Source: Cardiocondyla obscurior (lineage: Eukaryota > Arthropoda > Insecta > Hymenoptera > Formicidae). From it: 64,000 nt of DNA. The position numbers and the translations under genes were made by a program. The stretch spans positions 434,001-498,000 of the forward strand of contig NC_091886.1 of the NCBI RefSeq assembly GCF_019399895.1, written 5' to 3'. Of this stretch, positions 22,370-34,800 are shown piece by piece (the first letter of the stretch is position 1; each line of letters opens with the position of its first letter). The notes beneath the pieces were generated by a model. It saw only the letters and a list, made by a program, of their open reading frames with translations. It was not told the origin of the DNA and did no database searches.

Positions 22370-25300
22370 TTGGACCGCGATAGCGCAATATACGAATTTA
22401 CGAACGGAATCTCCCTCCCTGTACCCATGTATTCTGGCAACGCGAGTTTTGTGAATTACCGAGAAGTTAAGGAACCCGGCAATCAAAGTCGCCGATCGTC
22501 ATTAGGATCGATAGTGAGCGAAATATTTGCGCCCGAAGACCAGCGATTTGTATTCATGATGACCGATAACGGCGAAAGGAACGAGCCCTCGCTTACAGGC
22601 AGGGAAGGCGCGAGAGCGCGAACCTCACACGGCGAAAACTCTATCGGCAACACGGAACCCAGCGCAAACACAAATACAACACAGCCGCAGTACCGACACT
22701 CCTCACCGATCTCGCGACAAGGCGGCACGACGCGCGACGACGCGATGCTGACAATACTTGACGCGATATCGCTTACCGCAACATGAGTAGAGAAGTTGGA
22801 AAACGAATACCTCGCGCAAAGATACGGCAGCAGGCTCAACAAAACGGCGGACTCATTGCAGCATCCCGTGCCACCCCCGCGACGGCCCCAAAGAGATGTC
22901 CGACATTCTCTTAATAACCCGCGGCAATATTTAACGTTGCAAAACGCAATTGGTTTTATACCCACGTTTGACGGGAGCGAAAGCAACGTGAAAAAGTTTG
23001 TCAAGGCATGCGAGTATGCAGCGCGAAAAGTAGACACGGAAGACGTAGACGAACTACTGGCGGCCATACTTTATACGAAACTCACGGGACGAGCACTCTC
23101 GCGATTCGAATCGAAACAAATTTTAAATTTCGCGCAATTTATACGTGAAATCGAAGAAGGCTACGTACAGCGACGAGGTAAAGCACACCTCCAGCTAGAA
23201 TTTAACCAGTTGCGCTAGCGCACGGGGGAAAGCGCGCAAACGTATGGAACCCGAGCCGACACGTTAGTAACCGAGCTATACGACGCGTTGAGCGAAGACT
23301 CCAACTACTCTGCGGACGAAAAACGCGGGATATGGAACTCGCTTCAGAAGCAAGTATTAAACAATTATCAGACGGGTCTGTTGCCGCATTTACAAACAAT
23401 CGTCCGGTCGCGAAATTACAGGACATTACAAGAAGCGATAGCTGGAGCGGCAGCAGAAGAGAGACAGCGTAGCGCACCCATACGCACATATAACGAGCGA
23501 GCGTACATCGAGCGAAACTTTCCGCGCACCCCGGCAAACCGCCCCCCCCCCATGCCAACATGCAATAGATGCGGTAGACATGAGCACCCGGGATTTCTGT
23601 GCCGAACCGGCAGATACGCGCCCAGGTACGGCTTGCCCAGGGCCGAAAATACACCGCGAGTTAGCACAACGGATATGTTCTGCAACTATTGCAATAAGCC
23701 GTATCATACGCGCGAAGAATGTCGTAGATTAAAAAGAGACAACGAGTCACCGCAAGGAGCACGACACGATAACCGAGTTCCCCCGCGAACACCTCGACGC
23801 ACGACCACGGTGCATTCAACCGTACCGGAAGAAAGAGCGAGAGCGCCAACGAGACAAACGACACACGACGATACGCGCGGAGATAACGAAACACGCCGTT
23901 ACGAGACACGGCCCGCGCGGGATTATCAGGTGTCACACATCTCGGACGACAACAAGAATCGTCATTTGGACTTAGTCACCCTGCCCGTATTGCAAGCCAC
24001 GGGCGGGAAAATGACGTTCTTACTGGACACCGGTGCTGCTATCACCCTCGTCAAGGTGGGGAAGCTGAAGGGCGATACACCGATCTATACCGAATCGATG
24101 GCCCTAACTGGCGTGACCGGACATAAGGCGTAAACGATAGGAACGACGCGTGTATTAATTTACTTGCGAGACAGCACGTTCTCGCACACTATGCACGTAG
24201 TGCTCGACGAATTTCCCATTGCGTACGACGGGATACTCGGGATGGATTTCTTCAAAGCGCAACGTACCGTATATGACGTTGAAAACGGACTCTTGATAAT
24301 TAATCGCGCCGCGATCCCCTTACAACCATACGTTCGCACGACGCTACCACCGAGAAGCGAAACGATAGTACAGGCCGTGACCGATAGCAACCAAATCGGA
24401 ATAATCTATGCCGATGAACTCAAACCCGGTGTGTTCATAGGCAATTGTCTGGTTGCTCCTGAAAATAATACCTGTGCAATAAGCGTACTAAACACACGAG
24501 ACACAGCCGTGCCATTTCTTACACCCGCCGAACACGTAGAAGCGGAGCCACAATTATGCACAGTCAGCGCGCTCGCGTTACAAGATAAGCCAAATACAGC
24601 CGCAGTACAGCAACGAAGAGAACGCGTTAAGAAGCAACTTAGAGTCAACCACTTAAATAAAGAAGAAAAAAGCGAATTAATAAAGATCTGCGAAAGCTTC
24701 TGCGATATTTTCCAATTGCAAGGCGATCCACTCTCCTTTACTGAATCCGTCGCGCATGAAATTGTTACGGAAAAGGAAAGTAGGCCAATTAGCTGCCGCC
24801 CTTACCGACTGCCCGAGAAACACAAAGCAGAAGTAAAGGAGCAGGTAAAGAAGATGCTCGACGAAGGAATTATAAGAACCAGCGCAAGCCAATGGAACGC
24901 ACCAATACTAGTTGTCCCCAAAAAAGCCGACGCATCCAGAAAACCGAAACTGAGAATAGTCGTCGATTTCAGGAAATTAAACGATATCACGATAGGCGAC
25001 TCCTTCCCTATTCCGAACATGAACGATATACTCGATCAGCTCGGACACGCGAAATATTTCACGACCCTGGATTTGGCATCGGGATATCATCAAATCCAGA
25101 TGAAGGAGGAACATAAGCAAAAAACCGCGTTTTCTACACCCGAGGGACATTATGAATTCAACAGGATGCTTTTCGGTCTTAAAAATGCACCGGCTACATT
25201 TCAGCGCATGATAAACTCGGTCTTATCGGGCCTACACGGTATCAAGTGTCTCGTGTATCTAGACGATATAGTCATCTACGGATCGACGCTAAGGGAACAT

Positions 25301-27160
25301 AATAAGAGACTCGAAGCCGTCTTTAAACGTTTGCGAGAATATTACTTAAAACTGCAACCGGACAAATGCGAATTTTTACGAAAGGAAGTATTATATCTCG
25401 GACATCTAATAACAGAAAATGGAATTCGACCCGATCCTTCCAAAATTTCCGCGGTAAAAAATTTTCCGGTACCGAAGAAGTTAAAGGACATACAATCGTT
25501 TATCGGACTAGCCGAATATTACCGAAAATTTATACAAGATTTTTCAAAAATCGCGAAACCTTTAACAATGCTCACGAAAAAGGACGAAAAATTTCGATGA
25601 GAAATAGACCAACAAAACGCGTTCGAAATATTAAAAGAAAACTTAACTACCGCGCCGATACTCAAATACCCCGATCTCTTACGCCCGTTTATTGTTACCA
25701 CGGACTCCTCGGATCATGCAATCGGAGCCATCTTCTCCCAAGGGGAGATAGGAAGGGATCATCGGATTGCATATGCAAGCCGTATACTAAACAAGGCCGA
25801 AAGAAACTATAGCATGACAGAGAAGGAGCTACTCGCGATAGTATGGGCGGTGAAACATTTCCGACCCTATATCTATGGGACAACATTTACAACTGTAACA
25901 GACCACAAACCATTGATCTGGCTGTTCAATGTAAATGATCCCGGGTCCCGCCTGATAAGGTAGGGATTAAAACTCGAAGAATATAACTACAAAATAGTTC
26001 ATAAAAACGGTAAGAAAAACACGAACGCGGACGCGCTTAGCAGAAACCCCCCGCAGCAAGAAGAAAAGCTTCCAGTACACGTACTAAAAGAAGAGAATAC
26101 ATACTCAGCAGAAGAAAAAGCGAAGCTCATACACTAATACCACAACACACCGATAGGCGGACACCAAGGCATCACACGTACACTACATCGCATCAGATTA
26201 CAGCATGAGTGGCCAGGCATGAGAAGAGACATAGAAGAATACATAAAGAAATGCGAACAGTGCCAGAAAAATAAATTATCAAAGAAGACGAAAATGCCGC
26301 TAGTAATTACAGACACGCCGACTAGACCGTTTGAAAAATGCGCCCTAGATATAGTAGGACCGCTACCGATAACGAACAGTAACAATAAATACATTTTAAC
26401 GTTTCAAGATAATCTCACGAAATTTAGCAAAGCGATTCCTATCCCGAACCAAGAAGCCGCGACCGTAGCAAAAGCGTTTGTGACTCAAATAATTTTCAAA
26501 CACGGAATACCGGAATACGTCCTTTCCGATCAAAGAACAAATTTCACGAGCAGTATTTTTAAAAATACCTGCAAACTATTACGAATCGAAAAAATTCAAA
26601 CTACTGCTTATCATTCGCAAACCAACGGCGCACTCGAACGATCGCATAGAACACTGGCCGAGTATCTACGGCACTACATTAACGAAGATCAATCCGATTG
26701 GGATGAATGGTTGCCATACGCAATGTTCACATATAATACAACCCCACATACGGCAACTGGGTTAACCCCCTTCGAACTCGTTTACGGACACCGTGCTACA
26801 TTACCGACAGCACTCAAAACCGCGCCGAAAGAAATATACTCGTACGACGATTACGCGAATGAATTACGCGAACGACTACGAGCCTCCAACTCCCTCGCAC
26901 ACGATTACGCAAAAACCGAGAAAGAAAAAGCAAAAGAAAACTATGATAAAGATTCCCGAAAACGCGAGTTCAAAGTCGGAGATTCCGTTCTACTTTACGA
27001 CGAAACGGTTCGACGCGGCCGGTCCAAGAAATTAGACGCGCTATGGATAGGACCGTACACAATAATATATAAGCACAGTAATGTTAATTATAGCATAAGA
27101 AAAGGTAGAAAGATAATGAGAGTACATACGAATAGATTGAAAGCATTTATAGAACACTAG
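22370..27160 (+). pseudogene. gag-pol: gypsy-2 gag-pro-pol, single frame with six in-frame stops
   Basis: One reading frame runs from about 22370 to the TAG ending at 27160. Order: gag (helical region 22900-23400), two zinc knuckles (CNRCGRHEHPGFLC near 23560, CNYCNKPYHTREEC near 23680), protease (LLDTGAAITLV near 24020), reverse transcriptase (YLDDIVIYG near 25255), RNase H (TTDSSDHAIGAIFSQ near 25695), and integrase with zinc site (GHQGITRTL...CEQCQ, 26160-26265) and catalytic D-D-E (LDIVGP, LSDQRTNF, GALERSHRT). Stops: TGA 22784, TAG 23216, TAA 24131, TGA 25598, TAG 25961, TAA 26135 (first bases). No frameshift was found. At 25598 and 25961 relatives carry Trp. Confidence 0.85.
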
Positions 27161-27757
27161 CAATAAGAATAAGCGTAAGTAAAACAAATTAGACAATAAG
27201 CAAAAAAAAAAACTATATTTCTCTCTCTCTCTGTACTCACCTATAAAATTTTCCGGCACCAGCCTAACCTCCCTATATTTGAGGTCCCGGGTAATTCGCA
27301 TCACAAGCTGTGGCTCCAGCTTGTGCCATAACAATTTTAACTGGTGCCGCGACACCCGCACGGCACACGAGGGGCATATCCCTGGTTTAAACGCCAGGTA
27401 GCACTCCCGGCAGACGCTAAAATATTCTTGAGGCTTCACTACACACGAAACAAAAAAGAAAAAAAAACGATAATGAAAAAATCACACAAAATATGTATAC
27501 GTATAAGAAAAAATACTACGCACTAGTAATGTTTCGGTAATTTAGGTAACAAGGTAACACGCTGGACGACAGACGATTACTGACGGGACGCACAGGAGAC
27601 TCCAACGCTGAAACCAAGAACAAAAATCTTGATTAATCAAAACTCCGAGAAAGTTATGATAATCCATGCACTGAACATTATACCAAAGATAAAAAACGTA
27701 CCTTCAGCCAACGTAGCACCTTCATTCCCACGATGAAGACGATCCGCAACACACACA

Positions 27758-29551
27758 TTGCTTACCCTCAAGATAGCAACATATATATACACGCGCATAT
27801 ACTTAACTAATAAACATTTCAGATTAACTTTTGCCATCGCGAAGGGCGCTATCGAAACTTCACCTTACACAATTACACAATTCACTCATGAACCCAAACT
27901 ATATTATGAGGACCACGGACTTCTTCACATATCCGACACGACGTGGAAGTTAGTTTTAATAATAAACATTGCGGAATTCGAAATTAGATTTAAAAAATTA
28001 CAACACGAAGTCGATGATGCAGAAAATGTCTGTAATAACTTACATGAAACGTACAATGGCGAATTATTAAAAGACAAGTGTAACTATTTAGCAATGTTGG
28101 TTACCATGCAAAACAATAAATTAATTACAGCACTAGATAGATTAACTTTAACCTACGACAGCCGTCACGCGAAAAGAGGACTTATAGATTTAGTAGGAAC
28201 AGTAGGGAAAACTCTGTTCGGTATAATGGACGCTAACGATGAAAAAATTATACAAGAACAATTACAATTACTAAACGCAAACCAGCAAACGATCCAGCAC
28301 GTGGCAAAGAACCAGCTAAAAATAATAAACGGCACGCTAAGTTACATACAGGAGTTAGAGATAAAGCTAAAGCAACACGACCGCGTCTTGACGAACGCAA
28401 CTATCCTCCTAAGTCAGCAGATAGATAGAGTAACGCGGCAAATGGAGTTGACGCAACATCTTAACACATTAAGAATACTCGTGACCGACCTACTGACTGA
28501 CATACAAGACACCATCGACTTTATCTCTTGGATTAAAAAAGGTATCATTAACACACGACTATTACCAATCGACAAGATCATAACACAACTACTACATGCA
28601 ACTATTCAACTACCCGAAGGGTCACAATTCCCGTTCGATACCAATCCTAAGAACTGGAATCAAATCGAAAAATATATATCAATTACCGCGCATTATCGCG
28701 ATCACAATGCTCTCATGATCATTATTAAATTTCCAATCGTCACCGATACGACATACGAATTAAAAGTGGTCATACCGTTTCCCGTGTATGACCACGCTAA
28801 CATTTTTAAAACAATCAAAACCGCGCACGAATATATCGCGCTAGATAAAGAAAACAACAAATATATAAGCCTAACCCGTGATGAAATTAATAATTGTATC
28901 CGCGGAAATAAAAAACTTATATGCGAAAACAATTTTGCGACATCCCATGTATCGGATAACGCACCTTGCGAAGTCGTAGCACTCATCGAACCGGGACATC
29001 AACCCGAGAAATGCGAAACCCGCCATATCATATCTAACGTTAGTATATGGACGGCACTAAACGAGCCCCAAGCATGGCTATACTCGACCGCGTCACAGAC
29101 CATTGAACTGCGATGTAAACATAAGCCAAGTAAAAAAATAAACATAATCAGGTCAGGAAAAATAATACTAAGAGACGCGTGCCAATTAAGTACGAACGAC
29201 CTCACAATACAATCGAAAACCCTGCTAGGAGAAAGCGACATCAATATGTACATACCAACATATAATATTACTATGATACCAATTAAAGATAGAACCAACA
29301 TTGCTAAAATTACGTCACAGTTAAAAAACATACAGAGAGAACCAATTGTACGAAACAAAAATGAACTATTGCAACTAAGCCTAGATTTAAACAAATTGCG
29401 TTCCGAACTAGATAATAATAATATTGCGTTCAGAACAAAAACGATAATAGTATATTCCGAAGGATTAAGTACAACATTAACCGTACTTACGGTCAGTATT
29501 ATAACTATTACTGTAATAAGAAAGAAATATTGTAATAAAAATAGACTATAA
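27758..29551 (+). CDS. env: gypsy-2 env-like glycoprotein, intact frame
   Basis: A 597-aa frame without stops. The layout fits the baculovirus-F-type envelope protein of insect errantiviruses. A basic cleavage-like site (RHAKR, about residue 138) is directly followed by a hydrophobic Gly-rich fusion-peptide-like stretch. Long coiled-coil-forming Leu/Gln-rich helices span residues 150-240. A C-terminal membrane anchor lies at about 567-588, with a short basic tail (RKKYCNKNRL). Env messages in this group are spliced; an acceptor-like AACATTTCAG lies at 27814-27823, within the listed frame, so the true N-terminus may be downstream of the first Met. It is the only long gypsy-2 frame free of stops. 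Whether it is functional cannot be judged from sequence. Confidence 0.75.
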   Translation: MLTLKIATYIYTRIYLTNKHFRLTFAIAKGAIETSPYTITQFTHEPKLYYEDHGLLHISDTTWKLVLIINIAEFEIRFKKLQHEVDDAENVCNNLHETYNGELLKDKCNYLAMLVTMQNNKLITALDRLTLTYDSRHAKRGLIDLVGTVGKTLFGIMDANDEKIIQEQLQLLNANQQTIQHVAKNQLKIINGTLSYIQELEIKLKQHDRVLTNATILLSQQIDRVTRQMELTQHLNTLRILVTDLLTDIQDTIDFISWIKKGIINTRLLPIDKIITQLLHATIQLPEGSQFPFDTNPKNWNQIEKYISITAHYRDHNALMIIIKFPIVTDTTYELKVVIPFPVYDHANIFKTIKTAHEYIALDKENNKYISLTRDEINNCIRGNKKLICENNFATSHVSDNAPCEVVALIEPGHQPEKCETRHIISNVSIWTALNEPQAWLYSTASQTIELRCKHKPSKKINIIRSGKIILRDACQLSTNDLTIQSKTLLGESDINMYIPTYNITMIPIKDRTNIAKITSQLKNIQREPIVRNKNELLQLSLDLNKLRSELDNNNIAFRTKTIIVYSEGLSTTLTVLTVSIITITVIRKKYCNKNRL

Positions 29552-29683
29552 TTAACAGCAAAAAAAAAAAAAGAAAAACGTATCATACACTCAACGTTTT
29601 TCTTTTTCTCCCCGAGGGAAAGGGAACCTGTAAAAGAAAAAGGCTTGAACAAATTAAAACACTCAACCCTTTTTCTTTTCCCT

Positions 29684-29695
29684 AGGGGGGAGGGA
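29684..29695 (+). promoter_or_regulatory. Polypurine tract of gypsy-2
   Basis: AGGGGGGAGGGA lies immediately before the 3' LTR and would prime plus-strand DNA synthesis. A similar module (CACTCAACGTTTTTC... CGAGGGAAAGGGA, 29589-29629) lies 70 bp upstream, a partial duplication of the same segment. Confidence 0.75.
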
Positions 29696-30095
29696 TGTTA
29701 TATCCCGAACCCTTAGCAACAGAGGCTCGGGAATAACGCCGGAATGTCGCACGCGCGCGACCGTTTAGCTTGATCGGCAGAATACCGCCGATCAAGGTAA
29801 CCCGGCATTTCCGGTCGGGACGCGACGTCCGAGGACAGTCGCGGTTGCCACCCGCGATTCTGCTGATTGCTATGAATTTTGACATAGCAACAGCAGAAGA
29901 TATATAAGGGCAGCCGCGGCCCGGACGAGCAGTCGCAATTAAGAATTTGTATTAGACACACGCGTGGCTTCGAAAGCTGTAATTTATCAAAGGGAAAATA
30001 AAAGACTACTATAACTTGAACGAGAGATATTTATTCGGCAACTTCCCGCTACACTATCCGGAGAACGGACCCCACAGCACCTTGACGGTGCAACA
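29696..30095 (+). repeat. 3' LTR of gypsy-2
   Basis: Starts TGTTATATCCCGAACCC and ends ACGGTGCAACA. Compared with the 5' LTR it has a 2-bp insertion (TTAGACACACG) and about six base changes. Followed by the GATT duplication. Confidence 0.9.
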
Positions 30096-30927
30096 GATTA
30101 AAATTAATATTTTTCGCGGCGCGTCGACTATATCACACTATATTAAAGCAACTCACCTCCAGTTGCTTTATACACACGCGCGGTAAAATGATCCCCGACT
30201 CGCTTTCTTCTTAATATTCAGGCAAGTAAGAAATAGTATCTGACAAAAAAAAATAACGGCGCGGTATTATAACGGAACAAGCACGGTAATAAAAATGTAG
30301 GTAAAAAACTATAATTACCTTGAGGATAAGAGTGTACAGCTTCATCGCTCTCCGCTAGCACTATCACGCTTTCCATCGGTTCTTCCTCTTCTTCTTCTCC
30401 TTCATCCTCCTCCTCATTCTCTTCCTCGCCTTCTTCCACATTCTCTAGCGTGTTTTCTTCCTCATCTTCTTCTTCACTGACCAAATCATCATCATCATCC
30501 GATGACATTTCGCGCATTGTCACGGCCCGTGGTTTTCCCGCGCTGTTATCCTCCTCCTCTTCCTCCTCTTCCTCCTCCTTCTCCTTCTCCTCTTCCATCG
30601 TCTCCTCTTCTTCCTCCTCTTCGTTTTCTTCATTGGAATCTAATTCCATTGTTGTCTCACTTTCCACACCTGAAAAAGAAAATATTCTATTAGTAGATAT
30701 TCAAAATTTTAATACGATTTTTAAATCAATAAACTAACTCTGAGTGAAAATAACCGATTCGACCGAGCTCGGAATCCTCTCACTGGCGAATACCACGGAG
30801 TCATCGTCGTCGTTGTCGGAATTTCCCACGGGGACTTTTGTTGATTAAAGCGTATTTTTAATTTATCACGCTGCTTTAGATATCACACGTTTATTGTTAA
30901 AAACGATTTAAATTAATATTAACCTGC

Positions 30928-31742
30928 TGTATTTAAATTAATCGAATTGAACTGTAAAAACTTAAACCAGGTGGCTGAAAATTCTTACAGAAGAAAAATT
31001 AGTTTAGAAAAATAAACTAACACAAATAAAAAACTCAAGTTTTGAAAATTAGAAAAAGGAGGATTTAATTGGCATAAAAAACCCTCCCCCAGCATGGGAG
31101 GAGGGAAAAAGCCGTAAATGAGAAATACATTTGATACACAAACTCTTAACAAATGCATGCATGCTTACAACCGGAATTAATAAAGAAAATGTTAAATGAG
31201 TTACTCACAGATCTGGAGAGAATAATTAAATCTGGATCTTAGAAACGAAATCAAAACCTCTTTGTTTATAACAGAATAAATTATAAATCTGTTCCTTCTT
31301 TGTGGGAATATAAATCGGCAGGAGCAGCCTGCTTTTTCAAATGGGATCAGCCCAATTCCTTTTCGGGAGCAGCCCGAGCAAATTACAGGAGCAGCCTGTT
31401 TCACAAATGGGAGCAGCCCAAACAATTTACAGGAGCAGCCTGTTTTTATTGTTAAAACTGATAGATAACTTTCTGGGAGCAGCCCGTAATAACACTTAAC
31501 TTCCCGGGAACAGCCCGTAATACATTGACAACTTTAACATTTATTTCTCTGCTTTATTAACAAATTCTTTAAATTCACAATCATGTGTCTCCGTCAACAT
31601 CTGTTGTTAGACTGACAAACGAATCCGAACATGTAAATAAAAAACCGAGAAAATCAATATATTTATCGTTGCTAGGGAAAGAATCGAAACGAGTTAATAA
31701 CATAAACTGAATAAATTCAATATGTGAAAAAAGGCGCGAACA
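30928..31742 (-). repeat. 3' LTR of BEL-1
   Basis: On the plus strand it begins TGTATTTAAATTAATCG and ends GGCGCGAACA. It contains the eight-hairpin array at 31318-31517, and a GC hairpin CCCTCCCC...GGGAGGAGGG at about 31082-31105. The 74-codon open frame in it repeats in the other LTR and is not a gene. Confidence 0.93.
31318..31517 (-). other. Array of eight mini-hairpins with constant AGCAG loop
   Basis: Short stems of 3-5 bp around a 5-nt loop recur: GCAGG/CCTGC (31318), TGGG/CCCA (31342, loop ATCAG), TCGGG/CCCGA (31363), ACAGG/CCTGT (31385), TGGG/CCCA (31408), ACAGG/CCTGT (31429), GGG/CCC (31475), CGGG/CCCG (31505, loop AACAG). Stem sequences change in compensating pairs while the loop stays AGCAG in six of eight. 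In the element's RNA the loop reads CUGCU. The same array is in the other LTR (about 38093-38292). Confidence 0.8.
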
Positions 31743-31801
31743 TACCGCCCGCCTCGTCATAGACGAAAGTGGCTTCCTTCTAAAAACCTTTTAGCATTTT
31801 C

Positions 31802-34800
31802 CTATTTATCTCTTCTCTGTTCGTTAGAAGATCTTTCTTCCTTATCCTTTTCTTCTTCCTGAAGAATTGGTATTATTCTTGTGATTGATCTTTTTAAAAC
31901 AGTGGTTGACGTCTTTAAAGTAACCACTCTGACCAATCCATCTGCCCCAGGATGAATCTTTAAAATTCTTCCCATTGACCACTTTGCAGGAGGTAAACCT
32001 TCTTCCCTGAGAATCACTAGTTGACCTTCCCTTAAATTTTCTGATTCCCTAAACCATTTGGTTCGCTCCTGCAAATTGGTCAAATATTCTTGTGACCAGC
32101 GCTTCCAATAATGCGACCTTATTTTTTGCAGAAGCTGATATCGATTCAATCGATTTTCTGGAATGTCAATTAACTCAGCTTCTGGAATCAAAGTGGAAAC
32201 TTCTCCTGTGAGGAAATGTGCGGGAGTTAACACATTTAAATCTTCTGGATCATTTGACAAAGGACATAACGGCCTTGAATTCATGCAAGCTTCTATTTGC
32301 ACTAAAACTGTGCTTAATTCTTCAAAAGTTAACTTGTGATCCCCCATCACTTTTATTAAATGCCGTTTCATAGATTTAATTCCGGCCTCCCATATTCCGC
32401 CAAAATGTGGTGTCCTTGGAGGAATAAATTTCCATTCCGTTCCTCGAGAAGCTAATTTCTCCGCTGTATTTCCAAAAAACTCGGAAGATTCTTCAAACAT
32501 CTTCCTAAGCTCGACATCCGCTCCCTTGAAATTTGTACCGTTGTCTGAATATAGAATACGACATACTCCTCGTCGACCTACAAAACGTCGATATGCTCCA
32601 AGAAAAGCTTCTGTACTTAAATCTCCCACCGCTTCTAAATGAACCGCTTTGGTTGCGAGACAAATGAATAAGGCTATGTATCCTTTATTAGCAGAATGTC
32701 CACGTCCAGGATTCCGTCGTATCTGCAAAGGTCCCGCATAATCTACCCCCGAAATTGAGAAAGGACGTTCAAAATTTACCCTGTGAAAAGGTAAATCTCC
32801 CATCTGTTGCGTTAAAGATGTTGTTTGAAATCTTTTACATTTTGTGCAATTCCGCAAAATTTTCTTGACGAGACTGGAGGCTCCTAAAATCCAAACATGA
32901 GTACGGAGAGTGCTTAAAGTTAATGTAACTCCTCCATGCCAGCATTCTTGATGTGCAAAATACACATACATCAAAGATAAATTTGAATGTTTTGGTAAAA
33001 TGGGTGGAAATTTTGTATTAAATTGCAAAATACTATGACGGAGTCTGCCTTTTACTCTCAAAATCTCTTCTTTATCTAAATAAGGATTTAATTTTTTAAG
33101 CTGTGACCTCTTCGACACATTATTTTTGACACGTAAAGTCTCAATATCCTGAAAAAAGACTGATCTCTGAGTGCATTTGATTAAAGCTTTCCGTGACCTT
33201 ACTAACTCAGAGACACTGAGAAAATTTGGAAAATTTTTCCTTTTATTTCGATAACATTTATCGAAAAATCTAAAACAATAAGCAATAACGCGAGTTGCTC
33301 TAAGTAACGATGAAAATCGTGTTATAATTTCATCTTCTTCCTGCCCTTGTTCCGTGACAATAGCAAAAGAAGAAAGTATTTGAGCATCGGCATCCGTTAA
33401 AACTTGTCCTTCATCTTGTTTTGACGAAGAATCTTGAAATCGTGATAAACAGGGAGGGCCATGCCACCACAAACTTGAATCTCGCAAATCAGAAGCACTC
33501 AAACCTCTTGAAGCCATATCAGCTGGATTCTGTTTGGTAGGAATGTATTTCCAGGATGCTTCCGGTAATTGAGTTTGTATAAAAGAAACTCTATTTGCTA
33601 TAAATGTTTTCCATTGACTTGGATGCTTCTTTATCCAAGCTAAAGTTACTTGACTGTCCGACCAGGCAATTACATCAAGATCTTTCAAAAAATTTAATTT
33701 CCTCACATGGTTAAATAACCGAACTAATAAAGCTGCCCCACACAATTCTAATTTTGGGATACTCACTGTTTTTACAGGAGACACTTTTGCCTTAGAAGCG
33801 ACCAAAGAAACGTTAATTTTCCCCTCTTCGGAAACTGTGCGAATATAAATTGCCGCCGCATAAGCTCGAGTTGAAGCATCGCAAAATCCATGCAATTCCA
33901 TCTTTGATTTTGGAGAAGTTTCGAACCAACGGTTAATTTTTAAATTATTCAAATCCTGTAAGGAATTTTGAAACCCCTTCCAAAATTGCTGTTTATTAAA
34001 ATCAAGTTTCTCATCCCATCCCACTCCTGCAATCCAAAGATCCTGAATAAAAATCTTTCCCGCGATTATCACTGGTGATATCCATCCCAACGGATCATAA
34101 AGTTTTGAAAGACAGGAGAGAATATTTCGTTTAGTAAATATATTGATTGAAATTCCTTGAATTTTTACCGAAAATTCAAAAGCATCTAAAAAAGGATCCC
34201 ATTGTATTCCCAAAGTTTTCACTGTTTCAAAAGTTTCCTTAGGAATTTCTGTATTCGAAATTTCTTGTCTCTTCAAATTCTCTGGCAAAAGTGAATTATG
34301 ATTTGCCGCCCATTTATCTAACTCTATACCGGCCGTTTTTAAAAGTGAAATTAATTCTTTCCGTTCTCTTTGTGCCTCGTAAAGACAATCTGCTCCCCCG
34401 AAAATATCGTCGACATACGTCTGTGATCGAAGACATTGTGCCCCCTGAGGAAAACGATGTCCTTCATCAATAACCAATTGTTGAAGAGTTTTAATCGCAA
34501 GATATGGAGCACAAGCGGTTCCATAAGTTACCGTCGTATGACGATATTCCATGGGAGCTTCACTTTCATTTGGTGACCATAAAATACGCAAAAAATCTCT
34601 GTCATCTTGATGAATTTTAATCTGTCTAAACATTTTTATAATATCTGCGGTGAAAACAAAACGAAATCTTCGCCAATTTAACAAAACAAGAGTCAAATCA
34701 TTTTGTAAAGGAGGACCAATCATTAATGCTTTATTGAGACTCTGTTGGTGTGCTGTCTGTCTTGAAGCATCAAAAACCACTCTAATTTTCCATCGAGGTA

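Larger units (their letters stand above)
21430..30095 (+). mobile_element. Ty3/gypsy errantivirus-like retroelement with env (gypsy-2)
   Basis: 8,666 bp flanked by the 4-bp duplication GATT (21426-21429 and 30096-30099). It has LTRs of 398 and 400 bp, gag-pro-pol in one frame, a separate env frame, and a polypurine tract before the 3' LTR. It sits in intron 4 of the Polinton polymerase, in the opposite orientation. The LTRs differ by about six substitutions plus one 2-bp indel by eye (about 1.5%), so insertion is fairly recent. Gag-pro-pol is interrupted by six stops. Confidence 0.9.

Noticed and set aside
21430..27160. Alternative genetic code to explain stops in gypsy-2
   Set aside because: All three stop codons occur, while env, BEL-1 and BEL-2 in the same genome read normally; mutation is simpler.
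30450..30737. Ser/Pro-rich plus-strand frames
   Set aside because: Shadow of the acidic exon 4 of the polymerase on the opposite strand.
31201..31425. 74-codon frame repeated at 37976-38200
   Set aside because: LTR copies of BEL-1; the apparent peptide comes from the hairpin array.
31318..31517. CRISPR-like array
   Set aside because: Repeats are only 11-15 bp, spacing is irregular, stems vary, and the setting is a eukaryotic LTR.
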